A stretch of DNA of 64,000 nucleotides from Arthrobacter sp. B6 (GTDB taxonomy: Bacteria; Actinomycetota; Actinomycetes; Actinomycetales; Micrococcaceae). Positions 25,532 through 34,841 of this stretch are shown here, piece after piece. A program made the position numbers and the translations under genes. Location: the NCBI RefSeq assembly GCF_001663775.1, contig NZ_KV467168.1:224420-288419 (forward strand), written 5' to 3'. Position 1 is the first letter of the stretch. Each line of letters starts with the position of its first letter. Under the pieces are notes generated by a model. The model was not told the DNA's origin. It worked only from the letters and a program-made list of their open reading frames with translations, and ran no database searches.

Positions 25532-26431
25532 TTAGTTTCCTTCGGTCTTGCTGATTTCAGATTCGACTTCAGCTACAACGTCGCTGTGTCCGCCAAGCTG
25601 CTCTAGTTCGTGAGCGAGTTCGGCAAGTTCGGCGCCGCCGGCCATCTGGGCGGTCAGCTCTTCGAGCGTGATGTCTTTCTTCTCGTAGTAGCCGATGGAC
25701 TTGCCGCGCTTGAGTAGCAGGAACCGGTCCCCCACCGGGAAAGCGTGGTGGGGGTTGTGGGTAATGAAGACAACGCCGAGCCCGCGGTCGCGGGCCTGGA
25801 GGATGTAACGCAACACCACACCTGACTGTTTGACTCCCAGGGCCGCCGTCGGCTCGTCAAGGATCAGGACCTTGGCCCCGAAGTAGACCGCGCGGGCGAT
25901 CGCCACGCATTGGCGCTCACCGCCGGAGAGCTGTCCGATGGGCTGCTCGACGTCACGGAGGTCGATGCCCATTTCGGCGAGTTCGTGCTTGGTGATGTCC
26001 TTCATCTTCTGGACGTCCAGGCTCTTGAACGGCCCGAACCCTGTGGTGAGCTCCGAGCCGAGGAAGAAATTCCGCCAGATGGGCATCAGGGGGACGACGG
26101 CGAGGTCCTGGTAGACGGTTGCGATGCCAACATCAAGGGCGTCTCGGGGTGAGCTGAACTTGCGTTCCTCCCCCATGATTTTCAGCGTGCCGGCGTCGTG
26201 CTGGTGCAGGCCGGCGATGATTTTTATCAGCGTGGATTTGCCGGCGCCGTTGTCGCCCAAGACGCAGGTGACCCGGCCGTTGTCCACGGCCATGGTGACA
26301 TCGCTGAGCGCAAGGATGTTGCCGTAGTTCTTCCCCACCTTCTCCAGTGAGAGCAGGTGCACCGGAGTATGGGTGAGAGGGTCGGTTTCGTTCTGCAGCA
26401 GGGTCCGCTGATCAATCTGGTGCGCGTTCAT
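25532..26431 (-). CDS. Sugar ABC transporter, single ATPase subunit (inositol importer)
   Basis: About 299 residues with one nucleotide-binding domain, unlike the double RbsA form at 198-1694. Walker A is [10 protein letters not shown], the signature is [14 protein letters not shown], Walker B is [11 protein letters not shown], and the switch His is in [14 protein letters not shown]. Single-domain ATPases of this kind (FrcA/XylG-like) pair with FrcC-type permeases. The C-terminal 45 residues are acidic and probably not catalytic. ATG 26431 has GAAGG before it; an extension to 26539 runs through the permease end and is rejected. It is last of iolG, binding protein, permease, ATPase. Confidence 0.92.
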   Translation of the reverse strand: MNAHQIDQRTLLQNETDPLTHTPVHLLSLEKVGKNYGNILALSDVTMAVDNGRVTCVLGDNGAGKSTLIKIIAGLHQHDAGTLKIMGEERKFSSPRDALDVGIATVYQDLAVVPLMPIWRNFFLGSELTTGFGPFKSLDVQKMKDITKHELAEMGIDLRDVEQPIGQLSGGERQCVAIARAVYFGAKVLILDEPTAALGVKQSGVVLRYILQARDRGLGVVFITHNPHHAFPVGDRFLLLKRGKSIGYYEKKDITLEELTAQMAGGAELAELAHELEQLGGHSDVVAEVESEISKTEGN

Positions 26432-26442
26432 TGCTTGCCTTC

Positions 26443-27492
26443 TTATTTCTGTTCTGCGCGGCGCTTGACCACGAGGTTGACGATGGTGGCGAGCAGCAGC
26501 ATCAGCCCCAGGAAGAACTTGAACCAGTCCGGGTTCCACTGGGCGTACACGATGCCCTTGTTGGCCATGCCGAAGATGAAGGCACCGATGGCACCGCCCA
26601 CTGCCGAACCGTAGCCGCCGGTCAGAAGGCAGCCACCGATCACGGCGGCGATGATGTAGAGAAATTCGTTACCGATGCCTTCACCGGACTGAACGGCATC
26701 GAAGGCGAACAGGTTGTGCATGCCCAGGATCCAGGCGCAGAACCCGACGGCCATGAAGAGTCCGATCTTGGTCTTGGTGACGGGTACACCTACGGCGCGG
26801 GCAGCATTGGCGTCCCCGCCGGCTGCGAAGATCCAGTTGCCGATCTTGGTGCGGAGCAGAATCCACGAGGCCAGTGCCACCAGGGCGATCCAGATGAACA
26901 CGGTGATGTTGACGTCCACGCTTCCGATCTTTACGGAAGAGGCGAAGATGGCGCGGGCGGAATCGAAGCCGTCCATGGTGGAGATGGATGGCGAGGACAC
27001 GCCGCCGCCGATGATGCGGGTCAGGCCGAGGTTGAGGCCGGTGAGCATCAGGAAGGTGGCCAGGGTGATGATGAAGCTGGGCAGCTTGGTCTTGATCAGC
27101 AGCCAGCCATTGATGAAGCCGACGGCTAGGGAGACGATCAGGGCCAGTGCCACGCCTACCCAGACGTTCGTGCTGAAGTACCAGCTAAAAAGGGAAGCCG
27201 TCAGGGCGGAGCTGATCACCGCAACACCGGTGGAGAGGTCGAATTCCCCGCCGATCATCAGCAGCGAGACTCCGACAGCCATGATGCCGATCGTGGAGCT
27301 GCCGTACAGCACGGTCGCGAGGGAGGCCGGCTGCAGGAACACGGGGGCGGCGACGGAAAAGAAGACGAAAAGGACTGCGGCGCCGACGAGAGCGCCTACT
27401 TCCGGGCGGCCGAGGAGCTTCTGAAGGGGGTTGCGCTTGGCAACACGTTCATCGGTTACAGGACGCGTGGGCGAGGCTAGTGTCTGAGTCAT
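26443..27492 (-). CDS. Sugar ABC transporter permease (inositol importer)
   Basis: 349 residues, RbsC/FrcC-type permease with about nine to ten membrane segments. Family signatures are present: [16 protein letters not shown] in the first half and [20 protein letters not shown] in the second. The cytoplasmic N-terminus is short and polar ([12 protein letters not shown]). It lies between the binding-protein gene upstream and the ATPase gene 11 bases downstream and forms the channel for this importer. Inositol as substrate is inferred from iolG at the head of the operon and from loss of the MFS porter. Confidence 0.92.
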   Translation of the reverse strand: MTQTLASPTRPVTDERVAKRNPLQKLLGRPEVGALVGAAVLFVFFSVAAPVFLQPASLATVLYGSSTIGIMAVGVSLLMIGGEFDLSTGVAVISSALTASLFSWYFSTNVWVGVALALIVSLAVGFINGWLLIKTKLPSFIITLATFLMLTGLNLGLTRIIGGGVSSPSISTMDGFDSARAIFASSVKIGSVDVNITVFIWIALVALASWILLRTKIGNWIFAAGGDANAARAVGVPVTKTKIGLFMAVGFCAWILGMHNLFAFDAVQSGEGIGNEFLYIIAAVIGGCLLTGGYGSAVGGAIGAFIFGMANKGIVYAQWNPDWFKFFLGLMLLLATIVNLVVKRRAEQK

Positions 27493-27507
27493 TGGATCTC
27501 CTGAGGC

Positions 27508-27533
27508 CAGGCCGGGGCTTACGCCCCGGCCTG
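27508..27533 (-). terminator. Intra-operon hairpin after the binding-protein gene
   Basis: CAGGCCGGGGC, loop TTAC, GCCCCGGCCTG: a perfect 11-bp stem, without T-run, between the binding-protein stop and the permease start. It likely raises the amount of binding protein relative to permease. Confidence 0.6.
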
Positions 27534-27544
27534 GGCGCGGTTAT

Positions 27545-28540
27545 TTAGCGGATACCCTGCTGGGCGTACTCGAGCACCTGCGCGGCAGAGTCTTTGTCGA
27601 TGATGGACGGGCCGGTCAAAACCGGCAGCCCGCCGCCGACGTGGAACCCGCCACGCTTGACCTGCCACAGCGAGTCGATGGCGCCATAACCCTGAAGCCA
27701 TGGCTGCTGGTCGACAGTCAATGCGACTGTCCCGTCGGTGATCGCCTTGCCGAGCTCGGCGTTCATGTCAAAGGAAGCCACCTTGGCCTTGCTTCCGGCA
27801 GATTCGACCGCCTTGACGATGGTCAGCGTCACCGGGGCTGCAAGGCCGATCACTGCATCTGCATCGGCCGTAGCCTGCAGCTTCGCAGTTACGGTCGAAG
27901 AAACGCTGCTCATATCGGTACCCGTGACATAAAGGTTCTCTGTACCCGGGACCTTTTCCTTTACACCCTGGCACCGGGCTTCCAGAGCCACGTTGCCCTG
28001 CTCCTGGATGACGCAGATGGGGTGCTTGATGCCGTCTTTGGCGAGGCGTTCGCCCACCGCGTTGCCGGCGATGTTCTCGTTAGACCCGAAGTGTGTGAAA
28101 GCGCCCAGCTGCTTCCAGACGTCGCCACCGGCGTTCAGGCTGACAACTGGGATCCCGGCGTCGGTAGCCTTCTTCAGAACGTCCTTGAGCGCGTCCGGCT
28201 TTGCCAGCGTGACCGCGATGCCATCGACCTTCTGGTCGATGGCCTGTTGGATCAGCTGGGCCTGGCGGCCGCCTTCAGCATCGGAGGTGTAGAGAAGTTC
28301 GACGTTGTCCTTGGCGGCAGCTTCTTCAGCGCCCTTGCGCACGATGTCCCAGAAAGTGTCTCCGGCCGGTGCGTGAGTCACCATGGCGATCTTGATCCGG
28401 GGAGTTGAGGCTACTTGTCCGGCTGCGGCTCCGCCGCCACTGTCGGCTGGCCGGCCGCCCTGGGTTGAACAGGCGCTGAGGGCGATGAGCGGAATGACGG
28501 CTGCAGCCACGGCCAACTGGCGGAGGTTGGTTTTCTTCAC
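27545..28540 (-). CDS. Sugar ABC transporter substrate-binding lipoprotein (inositol importer)
   Basis: 331 residues. Lipoprotein signal: MKKTNLRQ, a hydrophobic stretch, LSAC with Cys24, then a Gly/Ala-rich linker. The mature domain is the RbsB/IbpA-type fold: IKIAMVTHAPAGDTFWDIVRKG, AIDQKVDGIAVTLAKPDAL, FGSNENIAGNAVGE, VDQQPWLQGYGAIDSL. The THAPAGDTFWDIV start is shared with actinobacterial binding proteins found beside inositol genes. It captures substrate outside the cell for the permease at 26443-27492. It follows iolG by 263 bases, which hold hairpins and perhaps a promoter of its own. Confidence 0.9.
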   Translation of the reverse strand: MKKTNLRQLAVAAAVIPLIALSACSTQGGRPADSGGGAAAGQVASTPRIKIAMVTHAPAGDTFWDIVRKGAEEAAAKDNVELLYTSDAEGGRQAQLIQQAIDQKVDGIAVTLAKPDALKDVLKKATDAGIPVVSLNAGGDVWKQLGAFTHFGSNENIAGNAVGERLAKDGIKHPICVIQEQGNVALEARCQGVKEKVPGTENLYVTGTDMSSVSSTVTAKLQATADADAVIGLAAPVTLTIVKAVESAGSKAKVASFDMNAELGKAITDGTVALTVDQQPWLQGYGAIDSLWQVKRGGFHVGGGLPVLTGPSIIDKDSAAQVLEYAQQGIR

Positions 28541-28721
28541 TGTGGATCTCCTTTGATTCCAAGGTGTGTCAGCGTCCTGCCGTGGAAGGCAGTAGGCGGA
28601 CTTTGTTGAGCTGAAAACTGATTAAAAAGACCATGCAGTCCGTCGCAAATCTCTAGTTCTGAAGCCCCTGCGGGACCCGGTTACAGAACTGCGACCGACG
28701 GCTGTATTTAGTTGATTGTGC

Positions 28722-28764
28722 AGAGCGCGGACGGTGCGGTGATACGCCGCCCCGTCCGGGCTCT
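28722..28764 (-). terminator. Hairpin between iolG and the binding-protein gene
   Basis: AGAGCGCGGACGG (28722-28734) pairs with CCGTCCGGGCTCT (28752-28764) save one mismatch, with a further small stem inside. No T-run. Together with the smaller repeat AGTTCTG/CAGAACT (28655-28690), the 263-base leader seems structured, either attenuating or insulating the transporter genes. Confidence 0.5.
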
Positions 28765-28803
28765 TGGTGCTTTTGCGCAACAGGCACTTTGAGCGTGCAC
28801 GGT

Positions 28804-29916
28804 TTAGCCGACCGAGTGGAGCTCCGCTTCGGCGGGGTGCAGTTCCGCGATTGTGGCGACGTCGACGGGCTGCCCGGTTTCAGCGGAGCGTACTGCAGCC
28901 AGGGCGATTGCCAGGGCGTTGCGGGCATCCGCACCGCCGGGGGCCTGCGGGCCGGCGACCGGGAGTCCGTCGCGGCGGGCCTGAATGGCGTCCGCGAAGT
29001 GAGCGAGTTCATCTGTGTAAGCGTCGTGGAAGAGGTCCACGTTCAGGCGGACCGTTTCGGCGTTGATGCCGGCAGCCGTGTAACTGGCGGCGCTGGTTGC
29101 CTGGGGTCCGCCGGCGGTCACCATGCCAGCTGAGCCGAAGACTTCGCCCCGGACGTCGTAGCCGTAGAGGGCGTTGAAGTTGGCCTCGGCCACGGCGATG
29201 GCACCGTTGCTGTAGGTGACGGTGACGACTGCTGTGTCGAGCAGTCCGCCGGCCTTTGCCTGGGGTGCGACCAAGGCGTCAGCCACTGCATGGACACGCA
29301 CGGGGACAGCCCCGGGGTTGAGCCAGTTCAGCGTGTCGAAGTCGTGGATCAGCGTTTCAAGGAAGATGGTGCCGGCCGGGATCCGCTCGGGGCTGGCGAT
29401 CCCCGCTTCAGTGCCCGGGTCGCGGGTGAGGGAGCGCAGCAACTGCGGGGTTCCCACGGCACCGTCGTCGATCAGCTTGCGTGCTGCGGCGAAGTCGGCG
29501 GAGTAGCGCCGGGTGAAGCCGAACTGGACAATGACACCGGCAGCCTCGGCCGCGTCGATCGCTTCGTCGATCTCTTCGATGGTGCGACCGCCCGGCTTTT
29601 CGCAAAAGGCGTGCTTTCCGGCCTTCGCTGCTGCAGCAATCAGCCCGGAGTGGAACCGTGCCGGCGCCGCGATGAGGACAGCGTCGATGTCGGGGTCGTT
29701 GATCACGTCCGCAGGATCGGCGCTGATCTTGGTCACTCCCAACCGGCTCGCCAGAGCCTCGACAGCAGGGAGAGCCGGGTCGGCGATCGCTTCCAGCCGG
29801 GCGTTAGGGATCCGCCGTGCGACAGATTCGGCGTGGAAGCCACCGATCCATCCTGCACCGATAAGGCCGATGCGAACCGGCTGGTCGTCAGCGACCGGGT
29901 GCTGAAGGTAACTCAT
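28804..29916 (-). CDS. iolG: Inositol 2-dehydrogenase
   Basis: 370 residues, Gfo/Idh/MocA family. Rossmann motif IGLIGAGWIGGFHAE, catalytic FCEKPGG (Lys107), VQFGFTRRYSADFAAARK and LIHDFDTLNWL are the IolG pattern, with the active-site Asp/His in the last. It oxidises myo-inositol (or scyllo-/chiro-isomers) to an inosose with NAD, the first step of the pathway. It heads the operon with the ABC importer and is transcribed away from the LacI gene at 30024. Two CTAGATCG-type operators lie between, the first 21 bases from its start codon. Which inositol isomer it prefers is not readable. Confidence 0.88.
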   Translation of the reverse strand: MSYLQHPVADDQPVRIGLIGAGWIGGFHAESVARRIPNARLEAIADPALPAVEALASRLGVTKISADPADVINDPDIDAVLIAAPARFHSGLIAAAAKAGKHAFCEKPGGRTIEEIDEAIDAAEAAGVIVQFGFTRRYSADFAAARKLIDDGAVGTPQLLRSLTRDPGTEAGIASPERIPAGTIFLETLIHDFDTLNWLNPGAVPVRVHAVADALVAPQAKAGGLLDTAVVTVTYSNGAIAVAEANFNALYGYDVRGEVFGSAGMVTAGGPQATSAASYTAAGINAETVRLNVDLFHDAYTDELAHFADAIQARRDGLPVAGPQAPGGADARNALAIALAAVRSAETGQPVDVATIAELHPAEAELHSVG

Positions 29917-29937
29917 AAAAACTCCTGAAAGCTGGTT

Positions 29938-29998
29938 TCTAGATCGTTCTAGTGAGAATATCTTGGCATGTGATTGGCGTCATGTCTAGATCGTTCTA
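29938..29998. promoter_or_regulatory. Two identical LacI-type operators
   Basis: The 14-mer TCTAGATCGTTCTA occurs at 29938-29951 and again at 29985-29998, 47 bases apart. Each is a near-perfect palindrome around a central CG (CTAGATCG-TTCTAG), the classic LacI-family form. They lie between iolG and the regulator at 30024; the second is 25 bases from the regulator start, which suggests autoregulation. Confidence 0.75.
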
Positions 29999-30023
29999 TA
30001 GAGTGTTTTAGTCAAGGAGGAAC

Positions 30024-31043
30024 ATGACGAAACAGCAGCGCCGCGCAACCTTGATGGACGTGGCTAACGCAGCCGGGGTCTCGCGTGCCTTGGTCTCCAT
30101 CGTCATGCGCGGTGCACCCGGCGCTGCCGAGGGAACACGTGAGAAAGTTCTGGAAGCGGCGCGGGAACTCGGCTATAGAGCAGACACCAGGGCGCGGCTG
30201 CTTCGCAGCAGCCGAACGAAACTTCTTGGCCTCGTCTTCTCCAGCTCACAGCCCTTCCACACGGAAATCGTCGACGCCGCCTACGCCGAAGCGGCCGCCA
30301 GAGGATATGAGATTGCCCTTAGTGCCGTAGCCGCCGGACGGCCTGAGGAGCGTGCCATCGAGTCGCTCCTGGACGTTGGCGCTGAAGCGCTCATCCTCAT
30401 TTCCTCTACGCTCAGCAACGAGGAACTCGCCAGACACGCCCGCCAGGTACCCGTCGTGAGCCTTCTCCGCGACGAAGTCGGGGAAGAAGTGGATTCAGTC
30501 AGCAGCGACGATCACGCCGGCATCCGCATAGCGGTCGAACATCTCACCAACTTGGGCCACAGACGCATTGTGCACGTCGACGGGGGGTCAGCCGTTTCCG
30601 CAGACCACCGAAGGGAAGCGTTCCGCGCAGAGATGCTACGCCACGGCTTGGAGCCAGTAGTTGTTCCCGGCGGCCCTGATGAAGAAGCCGGAATCAGGGC
30701 TGGTCGCAATTTTCAGGCATTCGCGCCCACCGCCGTGATCGGGTTTAACGACAGGTGCGCCCTCGGTGTCATGGAAGGCCTGCGTGCCTCAGGACTGAAG
30801 GTTCCGGCGGACGTGTCGGTTCTCGGCTATGACGACAGCCAATTTGCCCGGCTCAGCTACGTTCAACTGTCATCAATCAGTCAGGACGCTCCACTCCTCG
30901 CGGCCGCCGCCGTTGACCGTGCCGTTGACCGCGTGGAAGGCACTCGCCCGCCAGCCAGCGTAGTTAGAATGCCACACTTGGTAGTCCGCGAGACAACAGC
31001 CAAAGCGGCCACGGTCCAAACCGACACCGCCTCCGTGGGGTAG
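30024..31043 (+). CDS. LacI-family transcriptional regulator of iolG and its importer
   Basis: 339 residues: helix-turn-helix TLMDVANAAGVSRALVSIVM, hinge region, and a sugar-sensing domain (GLVFSSSQPFHTEIVDAAYA, LTNLGHRRIVHVDGG, AVIGFNDRCALGVMEGLR, VLGYDDSQFARLSYVQLSSI). It is related to the LacI at 16350-17450 (shared DDSxxxRLxYVQL) but distinct. Start ATG follows AGGAGGAAC. Two identical palindromes upstream are its probable sites; it would repress iolG and the ABC genes and itself until an inositol-derived ligand binds. Confidence 0.92.
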   Translation: MTKQQRRATLMDVANAAGVSRALVSIVMRGAPGAAEGTREKVLEAARELGYRADTRARLLRSSRTKLLGLVFSSSQPFHTEIVDAAYAEAAARGYEIALSAVAAGRPEERAIESLLDVGAEALILISSTLSNEELARHARQVPVVSLLRDEVGEEVDSVSSDDHAGIRIAVEHLTNLGHRRIVHVDGGSAVSADHRREAFRAEMLRHGLEPVVVPGGPDEEAGIRAGRNFQAFAPTAVIGFNDRCALGVMEGLRASGLKVPADVSVLGYDDSQFARLSYVQLSSISQDAPLLAAAAVDRAVDRVEGTRPPASVVRMPHLVVRETTAKAATVQTDTASVG

Positions 31044-31119
31044 TCCATCAGCTGGCAGCCCAAACTCCATAAAGAGGCATTCTTCCGTGACCTCGACCCC
31101 TGCCCCATGCCTGCTTGAT

Positions 31120-31644
31120 GTACACCCAACCTGACGTTAGTTACGCCTATTAGGAGTGTGACCTTCGGCGATAAATGGCGGTCTTTTTCGGCGCTATTTA
31201 TCGCCTGGGCGGCGTTAACCTTGCTCTTTGAATGGCGCGGTAGACGGTAGCCACTGCCATTCCTTCCCGCGTCCTGGCACGGATTCGGCTTCGAACTCGG
31301 CAACCATGCCCAGGACGTTGCATAGCAGCTTCCCCACCGGATCGTGAGGGTCGTAGACGCTGCCGCCAAGGATGAGGGCAACCCCTTTGCGGGTGAGTTC
31401 GTCCGCGATGTCCCTGGCGTCGGGCAACGATCGAGCGAGGCGATCAAGCTTGGTTACCACGAGGGTGTCTCCGTTGCGGCATGCGGCCAGGGCTTGCCAA
31501 CGCCGGGTCGTTCGCGTTGGGTGCCGGTGAATCCGTGATCGACGTAGATAGCGTCGGGATCCACGCCGGGGCGGCCGCGAGAGCGTCGCACTGGGCGGTT
31601 AGGTCTTGAGTGTTGGTGGAGACACGGGCGTAGCCGATAAGCAT
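31120..31644 (-). pseudogene. Serine recombinase (resolvase/invertase), frameshifted
   Basis: The reverse strand starts MLIGYARVSTNTQDLTAQ with the catalytic Ser (YARVST). The frame then shifts: GVDPDAIYVDHGFTGTQRER is in a second frame, VVTKLDRLARSLPDARDIAD and SVYDPHDPVGKLLCNVLGMV in a third, and ARTREGMAVA with a short DNA-binding tail (VYRAIQRARLTPPRR) in yet another. At least three shifts kill the gene, although each part is well conserved. Resolvases of this type come from Tn3-like transposons, plasmids or integrated elements. It is the only mobile-element gene seen and marks the left border of a debris zone. Confidence 0.8.
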
Positions 31645-31736
31645 GACGCCGAGTGCACCGTTTAGGGCCCCCTGATTCTGTGTCGAAGCAACGCCTGTGA
31701 AGGAACGAGCTTTGCGCCGCTAGGCGCGATCGAGCC

Positions 31737-32126
31737 TTGAACCTTCTGGCGCTGACCTCCCGCAACTGGGAACAGATCCGCTCAGCCGGCAGCAGGCTGG
31801 ACGTCTGGGACCGGCTCGTGGAACGCGCCGGCCGCAAGGCAGTGGTGGTGTACTCCTGGCAGGTGCCGCCTTCATGGGACGCCGAACACCACCTGCAGAT
31901 CTCCGTGGCAGCACTCCAGGACGGTGACCAGTTGCAGATGACGACCGAACTGCTGCCGATCTGGCCCGTCCACCACGCGGAACTCCTAGCCGATGTCGCG
32001 GCCGCAGGTCTAAGCCTCGCAGGGTCCACGTACGACGCGACCCAACCGAATTATCTCGTCACCGCTCAGCGCGACGCGCAGGGTTACCGACCTGACCCAC
32101 ATTCTCCTCATCTCGGCGTCGCATGA
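31737..32126 (+). pseudogene. Methyltransferase-like C-terminal remnant
   Basis: An open frame of 129 residues without a proper start (TTG, no ribosome site). The sequence looks like the C-terminal third of a class I SAM-dependent methyltransferase: LLALTSRNWEQIR, AVVVYSWQVPPSWDAEHHLQ, LLADVAAAGLSL and YLVTAQRDAQ. The cofactor-binding motif that should lie upstream is absent, and the sequence before 31730 belongs to the recombinase border. I take it as a 5'-deleted gene. Family assignment is moderate. Confidence 0.5.
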
Positions 32127-32269
32127 TCACACCGTCCGCGGCGAGACCGGACGGCCATGTTGCGTCCCGCTCAGGCACCGGCTTACGGGCAGGCGGCGCG
32201 CTCGAAACCGCGTTCATTAGTGGCGATGCATTCCTCAATCAGGCAGTCGCCGTAGGGCACGATGGTGTG

Positions 32270-32635
32270 ATGACAACCGCATGCGTGATCGCCGTGAGCC
32301 GCGACGACGAACACCGCTTCTCGAAGCCACGCCGCGGATCCATCAGCCTTGTCGCCGGCCTCGGCGTAGAAGGAGACGCCCACTTCGGGGCCACCGTGCA
32401 GCATCTGTCGCGTGTGCGTCGAGACCCGACGCAGCCGGATCTCCGGCAGGTTCACTTGATCCAACGGGAACTATGCGAGGACGTGACAGCAGAGATTGCT
32501 CCAGGCGAGCTCGGCGAGAATGTCACCACGGAAGGGGTCGACCTGCTGAGACTCCCCCGCGGGACACGCCTACGACTCGGCGCCGAGGCTGCTGTCGAAG
32601 TGACCGAGCTGCGTAATCCGTGCCGGATTATCTGA
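32270..32635 (+). pseudogene. MOSC-domain protein, C-terminally cut
   Basis: From ATG 32270 the frame gives about 121 residues: ACVIAVSRDDEHRFSKP, LVAGLGVEGDAHFG, VHLIQRELCEDV, IAPGELGENVTTEGVDLL and VTELRNPCRII-stop. These are the core motifs of the MOSC domain (molybdenum cofactor sulfurase C-terminal type), including the invariant Cys in RNPC. Family proteins normally continue another 40 or more residues after RNPC, so this one ends abruptly at the next junction. It could be a functioning short form, but position inside the debris zone argues for truncation. An in-frame extension to 32123 lacks homology. Confidence 0.65.
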
Positions 32636-32694
32636 TGCCCATCGACGTGGGGCCGCTGGTGGAGTACTTCCCCGACCGCGCGGAGGAATCGCGC

Positions 32695-33270
32695 TCAGCG
32701 CTTCGTCTCGTACCTGGTCACGACCACGCCGCCGGGAAACGTCCGCGTCTCCACCAGGTTCAGGTTCACCCAGCTGTCCAGCGAGGTGAAGAACGGGGTG
32801 CCGCCGCCCACCAGGACCGGATAGGTGGCCAGCGCGTACTCGTCGATCAGCCCGGCCCGTATGGCCGCCCCGGCGAGCATTGCTCCGCCGACGCTCATCG
32901 GGCCGCCATCCCCGGCCTTGAGCCGGGTGATCTCGGCGATCGCGTCGCCGGTGACCAGGCGGGTGTTCCAGTCGACCTTGTCGATCGTCGAGGAGAACAC
33001 CACCTTCGGGGTGTCCCGCCAGTTCCGCGCGAACTCGATCTCCGCTGGGGTGGCGTTGGGCTGCTGGTCGCCGGTCGGCCAGTAGGAGCTCATGGTCGCC
33101 CAGAGCTTGCGGCCGTACAGCGACAGGCTGCTAGCCCGCTCCTGGTCGAGCCACCACTGGAACAGTTCGTCGCTCGGCCCGCTCCAGCCGATGTCGTCGC
33201 CGGCCGCGGCGATGTAGCCGTCCAGGGTCAGATTCATGCCGTAGATCAGTTTCCGCACGGCGCCAGCCAT
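32695..33270 (-). CDS. Dihydrofolate-reductase-fold (RibD C-terminal) family protein
   Basis: About 191 residues from ATG 33270 (GTG 33258 also possible). It opens RKLIYGMNLTLDGYIAAAGD, then YGRKLWATMSSYWPTG, KVVFSSTIDKVDWNTRL, GGPMSVGGAMLAGAAIRAGL and DEYALATYPVLVGGGTPFF. This is the stand-alone RibD C-terminal domain or YyaP/YwjB group, NADPH-dependent reductases of unknown substrate common in actinobacteria. Length is normal and the frame intact. It lies alone between truncated genes and has no operon partner. Confidence 0.82.
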   Translation of the reverse strand: MAGAVRKLIYGMNLTLDGYIAAAGDDIGWSGPSDELFQWWLDQERASSLSLYGRKLWATMSSYWPTGDQQPNATPAEIEFARNWRDTPKVVFSSTIDKVDWNTRLVTGDAIAEITRLKAGDGGPMSVGGAMLAGAAIRAGLIDEYALATYPVLVGGGTPFFTSLDSWVNLNLVETRTFPGGVVVTRYETKR

Positions 33271-33395
33271 CCGTCTCGTAGTGGTCGAGGGGCGTCGTTG
33301 AACTCTGTCGTCCCGCAAACGATTAGCTGCTTCCTGTCCCTCATAGAGCCACCGTAACTGCCCATGATCTCGATGCCATAGCTTCGGTCCGCGTT

Positions 33396-33906
33396 TCAAC
33401 TGAGCTTCCCGGTGAGGGATCCGCGTAGGGGGCGGACTGGGACTCCCGCCGAACTGGTGCTTTGCGTTGGCAACCCTGCGACGACGCCCGGGTTCGCCCG
33501 GCCTCGCGTTCCGGGTGAGGCCTGTCCAAAGCCGATGCTGTGCGCGTCATAGGGCGCGAGGGATTCCATGAGCGTAATCCCGCTGGTTGATGCGAGTTCT
33601 ACCAACCCCTCTACCATTTGGCTCGCCCGGAGTGGGCTGCAGGTATAGCCATACTGCATCTACAGGGCGTCCGTCGGGGCCGGATATTCGGACTGCCCGT
33701 TGTTCCGCAGCGGGGAACAACGTCTTCAAGGCATCGATGGCTCCTTCCCCTCCGTCCGCCATTGGTAGGAGTCGGACGTCGTCGTTAGGGCGGACAGTCA
33801 ACCAACCCTCGGCGATGTTGCGGGCCGCGGCATCCGCGGTTGCTGTGCCCCTTAAGGAGTCGGGGGCGAAGACGATGCGGGCCGCGTCTTTACTGGTGCG
33901 GCTCAC
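33396..33906 (-). pseudogene. Glycerate kinase, 5' part only, frameshifted
   Basis: The reverse strand starts with GTG 33906, inside the last codons of ribokinase (ATGTGA overlap). It reads MSRTSKDAARIVFAPDSLRG with NIAEGWLTVRPNDDV and LLPMADGGEGAIDALK, the N-terminus of a GlxK-type glycerate kinase. One extra base near 33610 shifts the frame; LVELASTSGITLMESLAPYD and IGFGQA continue in the next frame. Homology then stops at about 33530; the remaining 240 or so residues are missing. Glycerate kinase is the last step from glyoxylate in purine ring breakdown, so the operon once may have carried that function. Confidence 0.8.
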
Positions 33907-34841
33907 ATTCGGGCCGCAACCGTTGAGGCAAGTGAGTCGAGGTCCGTCCTTCTGCCGTATGACGGTTGTGCGCCGTGGCCTTGGGCAGCCCAGGCACCGG
34001 CCAGGGCCCCTGTTTGGGCTGCTTCGGTCAGCGTCCGCCCAGCCGCCAGTTCGGCTGCAAGACCACCCATGAACGCGTCCCCGCTTCCGGTTGTGTCTAC
34101 AGCGGTGACCGAGGCAGGATCGACCGCTGTGATGGTCAGGTGGCCGTCGCTGTGCTCGATGACAACGGCACCCTGCTTTCCCAAAGTGACAACCGTGCGC
34201 TCGATGCCGTCTTCGTGCAGTCTCCGGGCGTAGTCTTCCCACTGGCCTGACGGAATCTGATCCCCCAATAGTTCCAGCAGTTCGCCCTCGTTTACGACGA
34301 GCACGTCCACATTCGCAAGCAGGCGTCGCGGCAACGGCTGGGCCGGAGAAGCGTTAAGGAGGACCTGGGCACCCGCTGCCGCCGCCCGCTCGGCAACTGC
34401 AACAACGGTTTCCAGGGGAATTTCGAGTGCCATTAGGACAAGCGGGTTGCCGTGGAGATCAGCGTCGCTCACATCCTCGGGCCTGAGTGTGGCATTCGCG
34501 CCAGGTGAGACGATAATGGTGTTTTCGCCTTCTCGGTTGACGGATATCAGAGCGCAGCCTGTACTGGTGTCTGGGTTCCGCCGGACCCTGGAAGTGTCGA
34601 CTCCCCGGGCACTCGCTTCTATGATGAGCCGGTCACCGATGGCATCGGTGCCGACCACTCCGATGAGAGTTACGTCTGCTTCCAGCAGGGCTGCGGCTGC
34701 TGCCTGGTTTGATGACTTGCCGCCCGGCTCGGTGACGAGGTCGGTGCCGATCACGGTTTGGCCAGGTTCGGGAAGCTCTTTGACAGTGGTCATGAAATCA
34801 GCGTTCATGGAACCTACGACGAGGATTTTTGCGGTTGGCAT
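33903..34841 (-). CDS. rbsK: Ribokinase
   Basis: 312 residues of the PfkB family: ILVVGSMNADFMTTVKELPE, the substrate loop TEPGGKSSNQAAAAALL, ALISVNREGENTIIV, and the ATP/catalytic motif VDTTGSGDAFMGGLAAEL. The SMNxD and GGKxxNQA motifs are those of ribokinase. It makes ribose 5-phosphate from ribose, most likely that released by the two nucleoside hydrolases in this operon. It follows an SDR gene by 88 bases on the same strand and overlaps the broken glycerate kinase. Confidence 0.9.
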   Translation of the reverse strand: MPTAKILVVGSMNADFMTTVKELPEPGQTVIGTDLVTEPGGKSSNQAAAAALLEADVTLIGVVGTDAIGDRLIIEASARGVDTSRVRRNPDTSTGCALISVNREGENTIIVSPGANATLRPEDVSDADLHGNPLVLMALEIPLETVVAVAERAAAAGAQVLLNASPAQPLPRRLLANVDVLVVNEGELLELLGDQIPSGQWEDYARRLHEDGIERTVVTLGKQGAVVIEHSDGHLTITAVDPASVTAVDTTGSGDAFMGGLAAELAAGRTLTEAAQTGALAGAWAAQGHGAQPSYGRRTDLDSLASTVAARM

